64,000 nt of DNA from Arthrobacter sp. ATA002 (GTDB lineage: Bacteria; Actinomycetota; Actinomycetes; Actinomycetales; Micrococcaceae). Position numbers and translations under genes: made by a program. Within the stretch, counting starts at the first letter, position 1. Every line of letters begins with the position of its first letter. Below the pieces are notes generated by a model. It ran no database searches and was not told the origin of the DNA. It worked only from the letters and a program-made list of their open reading frames with translations. The DNA is taken from positions 1,240,001 through 1,304,000 of the forward strand of contig NZ_CP114015.1 of the NCBI RefSeq assembly GCF_026898095.1, read 5' to 3'. Below, piece after piece: positions 36,469 to 46,257 of the stretch.

Positions 36469-37466
36469 GCGATTCCGCGGCAGCCTCCCGCACCGCAGCC
36501 GCCGTGGCCGGGCCTGCGGCCGGAACCGTGGCCGCCGGGCAGGACATTACCGTCCGGGTTCCGGCCACCAGCGCCAACCTGGGCCCGGGCTTTGACAGCC
36601 TGGGCCTGGCGGTCGGCCTGTATGACACCGTGCGGGTGCGCACGTCCGGAGGGCCCGGCACTGCGGTCCGCATCACCGGCGAGGGCGCCGGAACGCTGCC
36701 CACCGATGACACCCACCTGGTGGTCCGGACCATCCGGAACACGGTGGAGTCGGCGGGCTTTTCCGCGCCCGGACTGCGGCTGGACGCGGAGAACGTCATT
36801 CCCCACGGCCGCGGCCTGGGATCCTCGGCCTCCGCCATCGTCTCCGGGGTGCTGGCGGGCAACGCCCTGCTGCCTCCGGAGCACCGGCTGGATGCAGCAG
36901 CCCTGCTGGACCTGTGCTCCCGGCTGGAGGGCCACCCGGACAACGTCGCCCCGGCGCTGGCCGGCGGACTGGCGGTCTCCTGGGAAGAAGGGGGAACTTT
37001 CCGGTCCGTCACCTCGCCGGTGCATGCCGACATCATTCCGGTAGCCGCAGTGCCTGCCTCCGAACTGTCCACGGAAAGCGCCCGCGGACTGCTTCCGGCC
37101 CAGGTTCCGCATCCGGCTGCCGCGGCCAACGCAGGCCGGGCAGCGCTGCTGATCCATGCCCTGGCATCCGATCCTGCGCTGCTGCTGCCGGGAACGGTGG
37201 ATTTCCTGCACCAGGGGTACCGGGCCGGGGCCATGCGGCCAAGTGCCGAACTGATGGGCCATCTGCGGAGCAGAGGGCTGGCGGCGGTCATCTCCGGAGC
37301 CGGGCCCACCGTGATGGCTCTGGCCAACGGACCCGAGCAGGCCCGGCAGGCCGAACAACTGATCGCTGAGTACCTCTCAGCCGCGGGAACTGCACAACTT
37401 TGGCGTGTTTTGCGGCTCAGCGTGGACCGAGATGGTGCTAGAGTGGAAGAGCACCAGCGGTACTAA
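36459..37466 (+). CDS. thrB: Homoserine kinase
   Basis: GHMP-family kinase, 335 residues, which phosphorylates homoserine for ThrC. The substrate/ATP region [20 protein letters not shown], the phosphate loop [17 protein letters not shown] (about 117-133) and [10 protein letters not shown] near the C-terminus are diagnostic. The first ~30 residues are Ala-rich and variable, so the GTG at 36465 is an alternative start; it would give a GTGA-type overlap with one possible thrC end. Last gene of the threonine/lysine array. Confidence 0.93.
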   Translation: MHVSDSAAASRTAAAVAGPAAGTVAAGQDITVRVPATSANLGPGFDSLGLAVGLYDTVRVRTSGGPGTAVRITGEGAGTLPTDDTHLVVRTIRNTVESAGFSAPGLRLDAENVIPHGRGLGSSASAIVSGVLAGNALLPPEHRLDAAALLDLCSRLEGHPDNVAPALAGGLAVSWEEGGTFRSVTSPVHADIIPVAAVPASELSTESARGLLPAQVPHPAAAANAGRAALLIHALASDPALLLPGTVDFLHQGYRAGAMRPSAELMGHLRSRGLAAVISGAGPTVMALANGPEQARQAEQLIAEYLSAAGTAQLWRVLRLSVDRDGARVEEHQRY

Positions 37467-37862
37467 CCGTCAGGTGTTCCCGCACCCGTATTGTGCTCCC
37501 GCATCCAGACCGTCCGTTTCCGGACCGCCCTGAAGAACTGTTGAAAACTCGTTGCCAAGGGCATATTGTCCAAACTCCGTGTCGGAAACTCTTGTTCAGT
37601 TGTGGACGTGCAATTCTCGGTGCAGCCTTCCGGGTACTGCCAAGAAACGGTCAGTCCCCTTGAATGCCGCATAGTTCGGCAGCAAAGCTGACCAAACTTC
37701 TGTGGATTTCTTCCAAAGGCACCTTAAGTAGATTCGCCGATTCCCGGCCCTTGCCGGCAACCGGCGAACCCTGACCCCCATGTCTGACCATAGGGGGACC
37801 AGGGCCAAATCATCCGCGGCCGGCACTGCGCCGGACCGCCCGACGAGGGGGAAGGATCCTTC
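37467..37862. other. Gene-free leader region before rho
   Basis: This 396-bp stretch has no plausible protein. It contains a good sigma-70-type promoter (37541-37569), which implies a rho leader of about 290 nt. Several short GC-rich palindromes lie in the second half. A long leader before rho fits known autogenous control of rho through premature termination, but no specific element can be named from sequence alone. Confidence 0.6.
37541..37569 (+). promoter_or_regulatory. Promoter upstream of rho
   Basis: TTGAAA (37541-37546) and TATTGT (37564-37569) are separated by 17 bp, the ideal spacing. The predicted start lies near 37576. Confidence 0.6.
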
Positions 37863-40089
37863 GTGACAGATACCACTGACCTGACTTCAGGTGTGGACTC
37901 AGCTACCGCCGGAACTAACGGCGAAGCAACTTCAAAAGCTCCGGTCTTGCCGGCCTCAAGCTTGCACAGCTGCAGGCTCTTGCCGGACAGCTGGGCATCA
38001 CCGGCGGCTCCCGCATGCGCAAGGGGGATCTGGTAACAGCGATCTCCAACCACCAGCGGGGCGGCGCAGTAGCCGACCGCCCGGTTCGCGGCGCCAAGAC
38101 TGAAGCAGCCAAGGCCGACGGGGCGAAGGCCGGCAGCGACCGCACAGCCGCTCCCGCGGCAGCGGCTCCGCGGCGGAGGCCCCGGCCGCCGAGCAGCCGG
38201 CCGCCGAGCGTCCGGCCCGCACCCGGAACCGCAACCGCCGTGCTGCCAGCGACGGAGTCGTCACTGCACCCGCCGCGGAAGCGCCGGCGCAGAGCGCCCC
38301 GGAACAGGCCCAGGCACCGCGCGAGGAGACCCAGCGCGAAGAGCCCCAGCGTGATGAGCCCCAGCGCGAGCGCAGCAACCGCCGTTCACGCAGCCGCCGG
38401 GCGGACAGCGACGGCACCTCGGACAACGGCCGGAGCGAGAACAGGCAGGATGCGCAGGGCGAAACCGCGCCGTCGAACGCCTCCGATAACGGAACGGGCG
38501 CTTCGGCGAACGGCTCAGCATCCGAGGACCGCGGACGCGAGAGCAACCGCAGCGACAGCCGCGAAAACTCCCGTGAGAACAAGCGCGGCGACCGCGAGAA
38601 CAACCGCGGCGACCGGGAGAACAACCGCGGCGACCGGGACAACAACCGTAGCGACCGCGAGAGCAACCGCGGCGACCGGGACAACAACCGCGGCGACCGG
38701 GACAACAACCGCGGCGACCGGGACAACAACCGCAGCGACCGGGACAACAACCGCAGCGACAGCCGGGATGACAGCGACGAGAACGGGCGCGGACGCAACC
38801 GCCGCAACCGCAACCGCAACGACCGGAACGACCGCAACGACCGCGGCGACCGGAATGACCGCTTCCGTGACCGCAACGAGCGCCGCCGCAACCGGAACCA
38901 GAACCCCGACGTCGACGATGTCGAGGTCACCGAAGATGACGTCCTGCTGCCCGTAGCCGGAATCCTGGACGTCCTCGAGAATTACGCGTTTGTCCGCACC
39001 TCCGGCTACCTGCCGGGCCCGAACGACGTGTACGTTTCCCTGGCCCAGGTAAAGAAGTACAACCTGCGCAAGGGCGACGCCGTCGTCGGCGCCATCCGCG
39101 CCCCCCGCGAAGGCGAAAGCCAGGGCGGAAACCAGCGCCAGAAGTTCAACGCGCTGGTTCGTCTGACCTCCGTCAACGGCAAGCCCGCGGAGGATAACAA
39201 GGACCGCGTGGAGTTCTCCAAGCTGGTTCCGCTGTACCCCTCCGAGCGCCTGCGCCTGGAGACTTCCGCCAAGGTGATCGGCCCCCGCGTCATCGACCTG
39301 GTGGCTCCGATCGGCAAGGGCCAGCGCGGCCTGATCGTGTCCCCGCCCAAGGCCGGTAAGACGCTGATCCTCCAGGCCATCGCCAACGCCATCACGATCA
39401 ACAATCCTGAGGTCCACCTCATGATGGTCCTGGTGGACGAGCGCCCCGAAGAAGTTACGGACATGCAGCGCACGGTGAAGGGCGAGGTCATTGCCTCCAC
39501 CTTCGACCGTCCCGCCGATGACCACACCACCGTGGCTGAGCTGGCCATCGAGCGGGCCAAGCGCCTCGTGGAGATGGGGAACGACGTCGTCGTCCTCCTG
39601 GACTCCATGACCCGCCTGGGCCGTGCCTATAACCTGGCCGCCCCGGCGTCGGGCCGTATCCTCTCCGGCGGCGTGGACTCATCCGCGCTGTACCCGCCCA
39701 AGCGTTTCTTCGGTGCTGCCCGCAACATCGAAAACGGCGGCTCACTGACCATCCTGGCCACGGCCCTGGTGGAAACCGGATCCAAGATGGACGAGGTCAT
39801 CTTCGAGGAATTCAAGGGCACCGGCAACATGGAACTGCGCCTGTCCCGCAACCTTGCGGACAAGCGCATCTTCCCGGCCGTGGACGTCAACGCGTCCGGT
39901 ACCCGCCGCGAAGAGAACCTGCTGTCCCCGGACGAGGTCAAGATCATGTGGAAGCTGCGCCGGGTCCTGTCCGGCCTGGACACCCAGCAGGCGCTGGAAC
40001 TGCTCACCGGAAAGATCCGGGAGACACAGTCCAACGTCGAGTTCCTGATGCAGATCCAGCAGACCACCCTGGGCACCAAGGACAACTAG
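37863..40089 (+). CDS. rho: Transcription termination factor Rho (frame broken twice)
   Basis: Hexameric RNA-dependent ATPase that terminates transcription; about 742 residues when repaired. The N-terminal SAP-like helix region is GLAGLKLAQLQALAGQLG. A long disordered insert rich in Arg, Asn and Asp follows (about residues 75-350) and includes heptapeptide repeats. The RNA-binding domain (GILDVLENYAFVRTSGYLPG) and RecA core follow: Walker A PPKAGKT, Walker B region MMVLVDERPEEV, the Q-loop region GGVDSSALYPPKR and GTRREENLL. Breaks lie at CCGG 37941-37944 and near 38168-38171; one base at each restores the protein. GTG 37863 follows GGAAGG. An insert of this kind is known in high-GC actinobacterial Rho and changes RNA preference. 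Confidence 0.93.
38584..38751 (+). repeat. Eight 21-bp repeats inside rho
   Basis: Eight in-frame 21-bp units with consensus CGCGGCGACCGGGACAACAAC encode the heptapeptide RGDRDNN and variants (RGDRENN, RSDRESN, RSDRDNN). They form the core of the disordered insert, so copy number can vary without a frameshift. Confidence 0.95.
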
Positions 40090-40334
40090 CTGCCGTACCG
40101 AGCCGCTCATGCTCCGGCTTCCGCACCTGCGGGGGATCCGGAGCCTGGGCGGTTTGGCAGTTAATGTGCGCATCCCGGCCGGGGCACGCGGATAAACTGC
40201 TGGTGGGCAGTGATGAAGTCCGTAACCGGTGACCTCCGCAGCAGCAGGACTGCAGCTGTGGACGGCGCCGGACAAGTATTTGAGATCCGCCCGAGTCCGG
40301 GCCCGGGTCCACCGTCGAAAGAGGAACGTAGAAC

Positions 40335-41414
40335 ATGTTTGAGTCCATACAGGGTCTGTTGGATGAGCACGAAGAGCTGCAGCTGCGGCTCTCGGATCCG
40401 GCAGTGCACGCGGACCAGGGGCTCGCCCGCCGGCTGGGCCGGCGCTACGCGGAACTCAGCCGCATCGTGGACGCCTACAACAAGTGGAACGCCCTCGAAG
40501 ACGACCTCGCCGCGGCATCGGAAATGGCTGCCGAGGACCCCGAATTCGCGGCGGAGGTTCCGGTGCTGAAGGAAGCCCTCGACGACGCCCAGGAGAAACT
40601 GCGCCGCCTGCTGATTCCGCGTGACCCCAACGACGGCCGTGACGTCATCATCGAGGTCAAGGGCGGCGAAGGGGGCGACGAGGCGGCCCTGTTCGCCGGT
40701 GACCTGCTGCGCATGTACACCCGCTACGCCGAGGGACGTGGCTGGCGGACCGAAATCATCACCGCGACCGAGTCGGACCTGGGCGGCTACAAAGACGTCT
40801 CCATGGCGATCAAGGGCAGCTCCAACGACCCCGCCGAGGGCGTTTACGCCCGGCTGAAATACGAAGGCGGCGTACACCGCGTGCAGCGGGTTCCCGTCAC
40901 GGAATCCCAGGGCCGGATCCACACCTCGGCCGCCGGCGTGCTGGTGCTGCCCGAAGTGGATGAGCCCGAAGAAGTCGAGATCAGCCAGAACGACCTCAAA
41001 ATCGACGTCTACCGGTCCTCCGGTCCGGGCGGCCAGTCCGTGAACACCACGGACTCCGCGGTGCGCATCACCCACCTGCCCACCGGCATTGTGGTGGCCA
41101 TGCAGAATGAGAAATCCCAGCTGCAGAACCGCGAAGCGGCCATGCGTGTGCTGCGTTCGCGCATCCTCGCACACCAGCAGGCGGAAATCGACGCTGCGAA
41201 CTCCGACATCCGCAAGTCCCAGATCCGCACCATGGACCGCTCCGAGCGCATCCGCACCTACAACTATCCGGAGAACCGGATCGTGGACCACCGCACCGGC
41301 TACAAGGCCTACAACCTGGACACCGTGATGAACGGCGACCTGGAAGCGGTGGTTCAGGCTGCCATCGAAATGGATGAGCAGGCCCGCCTGGACGCCATTG
41401 GGGACGAGAACTAA
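40335..41414 (+). CDS. prfA: Peptide chain release factor 1
   Basis: 359-residue RF1, which ends translation at UAA and UAG. It contains the GGQ motif in [16 protein letters not shown] (Gln is the methylation target of PrmC) and the codon-recognition region around [18 protein letters not shown] 40335 is preceded by AAAGAGGAACG. The frame is intact. The 245-bp gap after rho shows no gene, and prmC follows by 8 nt, the usual arrangement of the factor and its methylase. Confidence 0.96.
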   Translation: MFESIQGLLDEHEELQLRLSDPAVHADQGLARRLGRRYAELSRIVDAYNKWNALEDDLAAASEMAAEDPEFAAEVPVLKEALDDAQEKLRRLLIPRDPNDGRDVIIEVKGGEGGDEAALFAGDLLRMYTRYAEGRGWRTEIITATESDLGGYKDVSMAIKGSSNDPAEGVYARLKYEGGVHRVQRVPVTESQGRIHTSAAGVLVLPEVDEPEEVEISQNDLKIDVYRSSGPGGQSVNTTDSAVRITHLPTGIVVAMQNEKSQLQNREAAMRVLRSRILAHQQAEIDAANSDIRKSQIRTMDRSERIRTYNYPENRIVDHRTGYKAYNLDTVMNGDLEAVVQAAIEMDEQARLDAIGDEN

Positions 41415-41422
41415 CGTCGACG

Positions 41423-42292
41423 ATGGAATCCACCACACTGGCGGCGGCCCTGCGCGAGGCTGCCGCCACCCTGGCCGGGGCGGGAGTGCCCACGCCGGCC
41501 GTTGACGCGGAGCTGCTGGCGGCGCACCTGCTGGGAGTTTCCCGCGGGCGGGTCAAGGCGCTGGCCTTTACCGATACACCGGTCCCGCCGGGGTACGGAG
41601 AACTCGTGGCCGAACGCGCGGAGCGCATTCCCCTGCAGCACCTGACGGGCACGGCCTCGTTCCGCTACCTGGAACTTCGCGTCGGCCCCGGAGTCTTCGT
41701 GCCGCGGCCGGAAACCGAATCCGTGGCCCAGCTGGCCATCGACTCTGCCCGCGCCTTCCTGGGCGCCGGTAAGCCGTCGGTCCGCGCCGTGGATCTGGGG
41801 ACCGGATCGGGTGCCATTGCCGCGTCCCTGGCCACCGAGGTTCCGGAAGCCGAGGTCCACGCCGTCGAACTGAGCCCGCTGGCGCTGGCATGGGCGCGGC
41901 GGAACCTGGAGCCGCTGGGGGTGCGCCTGGTCCATGATGACCTGCGCACCGCGCTGCCGGACCTGAACGGTACGTTCGACGTCGTGGCGTCCAACCCGCC
42001 GTACATTCCCGCCGAGGCCGTGCCCAACGAGCCCGAGGCTGCGGAGCACGACCCGGCCATGGCGCTTTACGGCGGCGGGCGGGACGGACTCGAACTGCCG
42101 CTGGCAGCGGCGGATACCGCCGCACGCCTGCTGCGGACCGGCGGCTACTTTGTCATGGAGCACGCTGAAGTGCAGGCCGAACGGATCAAGCACCTCCTGA
42201 ACGCGCAGCCCTGCTGGCAGGAAGTCGAAACACACACCGACCTCAACGGCCGTCCGCGGGCAACCTCCGCGGTGCGGACGGCACGCCACTAA
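41423..42292 (+). CDS. prmC: Release factor glutamine methyltransferase
   Basis: 289-residue SAM-dependent N5-glutamine methyltransferase (HemK/PrmC) that modifies the GGQ motif of release factors. It shows the SAM motif DLGTGSGAIAASLA (about 122-135), the catalytic NPPY motif in ASNPPYIPAEAV, and the N-terminal helical substrate-binding domain. Directly downstream of prfA. Intact frame. Confidence 0.95.
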   Translation: MESTTLAAALREAAATLAGAGVPTPAVDAELLAAHLLGVSRGRVKALAFTDTPVPPGYGELVAERAERIPLQHLTGTASFRYLELRVGPGVFVPRPETESVAQLAIDSARAFLGAGKPSVRAVDLGTGSGAIAASLATEVPEAEVHAVELSPLALAWARRNLEPLGVRLVHDDLRTALPDLNGTFDVVASNPPYIPAEAVPNEPEAAEHDPAMALYGGGRDGLELPLAAADTAARLLRTGGYFVMEHAEVQAERIKHLLNAQPCWQEVETHTDLNGRPRATSAVRTARH

Positions 42293-42313
42293 GACGAAGG
42301 AAAGAACCAGCCC

Positions 42314-42988
42314 GTGACTACCACCTTTGACTGCACTGACCCGGACGGACGAAGCGAAGGCCTGGCAAAAGCCCACCAGGCCATCAGCGCGAAGCAGTGC
42401 GTGGTCCTGCCCACCGACACCGTGTACGGTATCGGGGCGGACGCTTTCTCGCCGCAGGCCGTTGCCACACTGCTCGCCGCGAAGGGCCGCGGCCGGTCCA
42501 TGCCGCCGCCCGTGCTGATTCCCCGGATGCAGACCATGGAAGGGCTGGCCGTGGATGTATCCGACGACGCGCGTGCCCTCGCCAAGGCCTTCTGGCCCGG
42601 CGGGCTGACCCTGATTTTCCATGCCCAGCCGTCCCTGACCTGGGACCTGGGGGACACGCTGGGCACGGTGGCGCTGCGGATGCCCGATGACCCCGTTGCG
42701 CTGGAGCTGCTCGCGCTGACGGGACCGATGGCGGTTTCCTCCGCCAACCGCACCGGAAACCCGGCGGCCCGGACCGCCGCCGAAGCACGCGAACAGCTGG
42801 CCGAATCCGTGGAGGTCTACCTTGAAGCCGGCCCCCGGCCGGAGCACGGAGCCGCCGGCGTGCCCTCGACGATTGTTGATGCGACCTCGGACATCCTGCG
42901 GGTTGTCCGGCTGGGCGCCGTGGACCTCGAGCAGCTCCGGGGCGTCGTTCCCGGAGTGCAGGGGCCGGACGAGGACGCGGCCTTCTAG
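42314..42988 (+). CDS. tsaC: L-threonylcarbamoyladenylate synthase (Sua5/YwlC/TsaC)
   Basis: 224-residue YrdC-domain enzyme that makes threonylcarbamoyl-AMP from threonine, bicarbonate and ATP, the first step of t6A37 tRNA modification. Family motifs are CVVLPTDTVYGIGADAF, KGRGRSMPPPVLI and GPMAVSSANRTGNPA. GTG 42314 is the first start of the open frame. It lacks the C-terminal Sua5 domain, so it is the short form. The 241 bp after it hold no gene, only three short CGGCCAAAC repeats around 43164-43205. Confidence 0.93.
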   Translation: MTTTFDCTDPDGRSEGLAKAHQAISAKQCVVLPTDTVYGIGADAFSPQAVATLLAAKGRGRSMPPPVLIPRMQTMEGLAVDVSDDARALAKAFWPGGLTLIFHAQPSLTWDLGDTLGTVALRMPDDPVALELLALTGPMAVSSANRTGNPAARTAAEAREQLAESVEVYLEAGPRPEHGAAGVPSTIVDATSDILRVVRLGAVDLEQLRGVVPGVQGPDEDAAF

Positions 42989-43229
42989 GACGAAGACGTG
43001 TCCGCCCCGCTGCCAGGGGCCGGTGCCGTGTCCCGGTTCGAGTGTCGGGGTGGTGCTTTCTCCGGGCCGGTTTTTCGGCATCGTCGCGTCACTCGACGGG
43101 GGATGGCCGCATTATCCCTACACTCGGCGGGCGGCGGGATAAAGCTCTGCCGGACACGCCGGTCGGCCAAACCGGAGACGCCGGCGGCCAAACCGGCGGC
43201 CAAACAGGCCCCGAGGCAGCCCCTGAACG

Positions 43230-44228
43230 TCAGCGTCCGGCGGGCTCGCGCTCCTGCAGGGAGCGCAGGACTTCCTGCACCCGGGGTTCGGGCACGTTGC
43301 CGGTGGCCTCGGCCCATCCGGAGACCTGCCGCTGGCCGAACCACATCATTTCCAGTCGCCGCAGCGGTCCGTGCAGCCGCTCGCCCGCGAGGGCGGAAAG
43401 CCGGTAACCGCACCACAGGGCGCTCCGGCACAGCCACACGGGCAGCCGCAGCGGCGTCCGTCCGCCGGCGGCTTCCAGCACGCCCGCCACCGTGGCACGT
43501 TCCCATGGCTGGAGGACGACGGCGGGAACCGGGCCGGTGTGCTGCCCGACCGTCATGATGAACTGCACCAGCGAGTCCACGGAACTGACCGGCGACGGCG
43601 CCGTGCCCTGTCCGGCGACCGAAGCCAGCGGGGATGCCGCCAGCCGGGCCAGCTTTGCGGTAGTGGGACGCTGCGGGCCCTGGACGGACGTAGCCCGAAT
43701 TGTCACGGCGCTGCAGCCGCGGGCCGGACGGGAGGCCAGGGCGCGCTCACCCAGCGCCTTTGAACGCGAATAGGCGGAAAACGGCTGCACGTAGTCTGTT
43801 TCGTCCAGGAACGGGCGGTGGCCCTGAACCGCGGCGCTGCTCAGGTGAACGAAACGACGCACCCCGGCCGCGTCGGCGGAGTCGGCAATGAGCACGGGCA
43901 GCAGCGAGTTGGCGCCGCGCAGGCCGGGGGAGTCCGCTCCGCCCGGCGTGGCCAGCCCCGCGGCGTTGACGACCACCCGGGCACCGGCAAAGGCGGCCGC
44001 AAGGTCGGACCGCACCGCCGTCAGCGGGGCGGCTTCGGCCAGAAGCCCCGCGGCATCCCGGGCCGATGACTCCAGCCGCGGCGCCGGAACGGTGCGGACC
44101 GTGATGCCGGCCGCACGCAGGCCGGCACAGACTGCCCGGCCGATGAAACCCGAGGAACCGAGCACCACCCAGACTTCGGGAGCGGACGGTTCCGGAGACT
44201 CCTGCGTGGACGGGAGGTGCTGCGTCAA
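43230..44228 (-). CDS. NAD-dependent epimerase/dehydratase family protein
   Basis: Extended SDR protein of about 332 residues. It has the Rossmann motif VVLGSSGFIGRAV, a Ser in VHLSSAAVQG and YxxxK in SAYSRSKALGE, the catalytic triad of sugar-nucleotide epimerases. The C-terminal third is less typical. I place the start at TTG 44228, where TTGA overlaps the glycosyltransferase stop and GAACCAGG precedes it. An ATG at 44282 would overlap that gene by 58 nt and has no ribosome binding site. It is co-transcribed with two glycosyltransferases, so a role in envelope glycan synthesis is likely; the substrate is unknown. Confidence 0.82.
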   Translation of the reverse strand: MTQHLPSTQESPEPSAPEVWVVLGSSGFIGRAVCAGLRAAGITVRTVPAPRLESSARDAAGLLAEAAPLTAVRSDLAAAFAGARVVVNAAGLATPGGADSPGLRGANSLLPVLIADSADAAGVRRFVHLSSAAVQGHRPFLDETDYVQPFSAYSRSKALGERALASRPARGCSAVTIRATSVQGPQRPTTAKLARLAASPLASVAGQGTAPSPVSSVDSLVQFIMTVGQHTGPVPAVVLQPWERATVAGVLEAAGGRTPLRLPVWLCRSALWCGYRLSALAGERLHGPLRRLEMMWFGQRQVSGWAEATGNVPEPRVQEVLRSLQEREPAGR

Positions 44229-45201
44229 ACCTGGTTCCGATCGTGGTGGGGATGTTCTTCCAGCGGCTGCATGGGCTGCCATGACTTATCGTGCATGATG
44301 CGGCGGCTTTCGCGCCAACCGCGCCAGAGGCTGCCCGCACCGGAAATGCGGTGTTCGACGGCGAGGAGCCGCAGAGCCTCTTTGGCGGCGGTCAGCAGGG
44401 TGCCCAGGGCAAACCCGAACCGGTGATACCTGCCGTGTGCCAGCAGGTATTGGGCGGTGTGGCCGCGGTTGCGCATGGAGTAGAAGCGGCTGAGGTCGCT
44501 TGAGTCGTTCAGGTGGCGGATGCCGAGATCGATCTGTTTCTGCGGGCGGACCTTCTGGAGCACGAAGTCATTGACGTAGACCACCTCCGTCAGCTGCGAC
44601 GCCAGCCAGCCGTAGATTTCGTCGTCGCCGTTGATGAAGTAGCGGGCATCGGGCAGGCCAATCCGGCGGACCAGGTCCGCGGAGATGAGCATGCCTTCGA
44701 AGCAGCCCACGTTGGTGGCAAAAACGGGGGAATCTCGGAAGACGTTGCCCTGGATGGGAATGTGGATTCCGAGGAAAGACAGGAAGCGGTGCTGCCAGAA
44801 GAACGGACTGCCGGCGTCGTCGAGCCGGCGCCCGTGAATGCACTCATAGGTGCCGGTGTATTTGCGCAGGGCCGCTACGGCGCCGGGAGGACGACGACGT
44901 CGTCATCCATCACCCACAGCCAGGAGGCTCCTTCGGTAAGGGCGCGCTCCACGCCGGCGGCGAATCCGCCGGCACCGCCGGCGTTCACCGGCAGGCGAAG
45001 GTTGACCACGGGCATGGGAAGCCGGGCGGCAGCGCCGGCGATGGTTTCCTGGGTGTCGTCGGTGCTGGCGTTGTCCACCACGATGATCCGCTCCGGAGCC
45101 GGGTCCAGCGCGGCCACGGATTCCAGCAGTCCCTGCAGGTACCGGGAACGGTTGAAGGTGGTGATGACGAGTGTCAGGGCTGCGGCGCCGGAATCATGCA
45201 T
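44225..45201 (-). CDS. Glycosyltransferase family 2 (frame broken once)
   Basis: About 326 residues when repaired. The GT-A start LVITTFNRSRYLQGLLESV, IIVVDNASTDDT, the sequence NAGGAGGFAAGVERAL and the DXD motif in WVMDDDVVVLP lie in one frame. GCFEGMLISADLVRRIGLPD, INGDDEIYGW and the C-terminal basic region lie in another. One added base at GGG 44885-44887 joins them (VVVLPG-AVAALRKYTG). It resembles rhamnosyl- or galactofuranosyl-type enzymes acting on lipid-linked chains. Overlaps the previous gene by TGATG. Confidence 0.85.
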
Positions 45202-46100
45202 CAGAACCCGAAATCCGACGGCGGACCAAACCGGCGTCCGCGCATGCCGGAGGCATAGGCGCGCAGCCAGGAGGCAAAGCCGCGCAGGTCGCGGGTCCTG
45301 GCGAAGTGGACCGGATAACCCACGGCATCGGCGGCGAAGGACCGCAGGCGCTTGTATTTCCAGGTCAGGTGCCCGCGGTTGCGGTAGAAGTAGAACTGTT
45401 TAAAGGCGTTCTCCGGAACCAGCACGTGCAGCCGGTCTCCGGCTACCTGCTGCACCTCGGCCCAGGCCGCAGGATGGGTCAGGGCCACCGAGGTGACGGT
45501 GCCAAAACGCACGCCGGCCCGGCGCAGCCGGATCATGAAGTCGGTTTCATCACCGCGGATGAACAGGCGAAGGTCCGGCAGGCCGACACGGAAGAATACA
45601 TCGGCGCGGATCAGTGCGCCGTTGAAAAAGTGTCCGACGTCGGGCAGGAACCCCAGCTTCTCCACCTCGGCGCGGTTGTGGGTGAGCTTGCCGTTCAGGC
45701 GAAAGTGGAAGGACAGCGTGTCGGGGTGTCCCGGGGCAACCACCAGGGGGAGCACCACATCCACCTCGTGTTCCCGGGCCGCCGCCAGCAGCGTTTCCAG
45801 GCACTTGGGATCCTCCGGATGGGCGTCGTCGTCCATGATCCAGATCCAGTCCGCGCCGGAGGCCATCGCCGAGAGGATGGCCAGCGAGAACCCGCCGGCA
45901 CCGCCCAGATTGGTGTTGGAGCGGATGTAGGTGACGGGCGCAGCGGAGGATTCGGCGATATCCTGAACCGGAGTGTTCCCTGAATCAACCAAGGAAACTG
46001 ACGTAATGTTGCCGGTCTGGGCAGCCAGGGAGTCCAGGAGCACGGCAACGTCACCGGGACGGTCGAAGGTTACTGCTGCTACGGCCACTGAGTCCGGCAA
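45201..46100 (-). CDS. Glycosyltransferase family 2 (GlfT-like)
   Basis: 299-residue GT2 enzyme. VAVAAVTFDRPGDVAVLLDSL opens the fold, and NLGGAGGFSLAILSAMAS and WIWIMDDDAHPED hold the nucleotide-sugar and metal (DDD) sites. GHFFNGALIRADVFF, IRGDETDFMIR and FYFYRNRGHLTWKY resemble galactofuranosyl-transferase-type proteins. First gene of the minus-strand group; divergent from the CapD-like gene. The sugar donor is a guess (UDP-galactofuranose or dTDP-rhamnose). Confidence 0.87.
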   Translation of the reverse strand: MPDSVAVAAVTFDRPGDVAVLLDSLAAQTGNITSVSLVDSGNTPVQDIAESSAAPVTYIRSNTNLGGAGGFSLAILSAMASGADWIWIMDDDAHPEDPKCLETLLAAAREHEVDVVLPLVVAPGHPDTLSFHFRLNGKLTHNRAEVEKLGFLPDVGHFFNGALIRADVFFRVGLPDLRLFIRGDETDFMIRLRRAGVRFGTVTSVALTHPAAWAEVQQVAGDRLHVLVPENAFKQFYFYRNRGHLTWKYKRLRSFAADAVGYPVHFARTRDLRGFASWLRAYASGMRGRRFGPPSDFGF

Positions 46101-46257
46101 AATGATCCTTTCGAGGCAACCCGGATGAGCGGCACAAGCCGAACGGAGAAGGGGGTGCAGTTAGAATGCTGATGAGTTTCCATTCTATTACACCGGATTC
46201 CTCCGAACCGTGTTGCAACCACCGAGAAGAGAACCGGGGAATTACCCGTTGAGGATT

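Noticed and set aside
38015-38956. Ala/Thr/Arg-rich 313-codon frame in the rho region
   Set aside because: Only its first ~50 codons are the true Rho frame; the rest is a shifted reading after the one-base break near 38168.
42985-43558. Open frames on both strands after tsaC
   Set aside because: Arg/Ala/Pro-rich, no ribosome binding site, and partly inside the epimerase gene. Only short repeats are present in the 241-bp gap.
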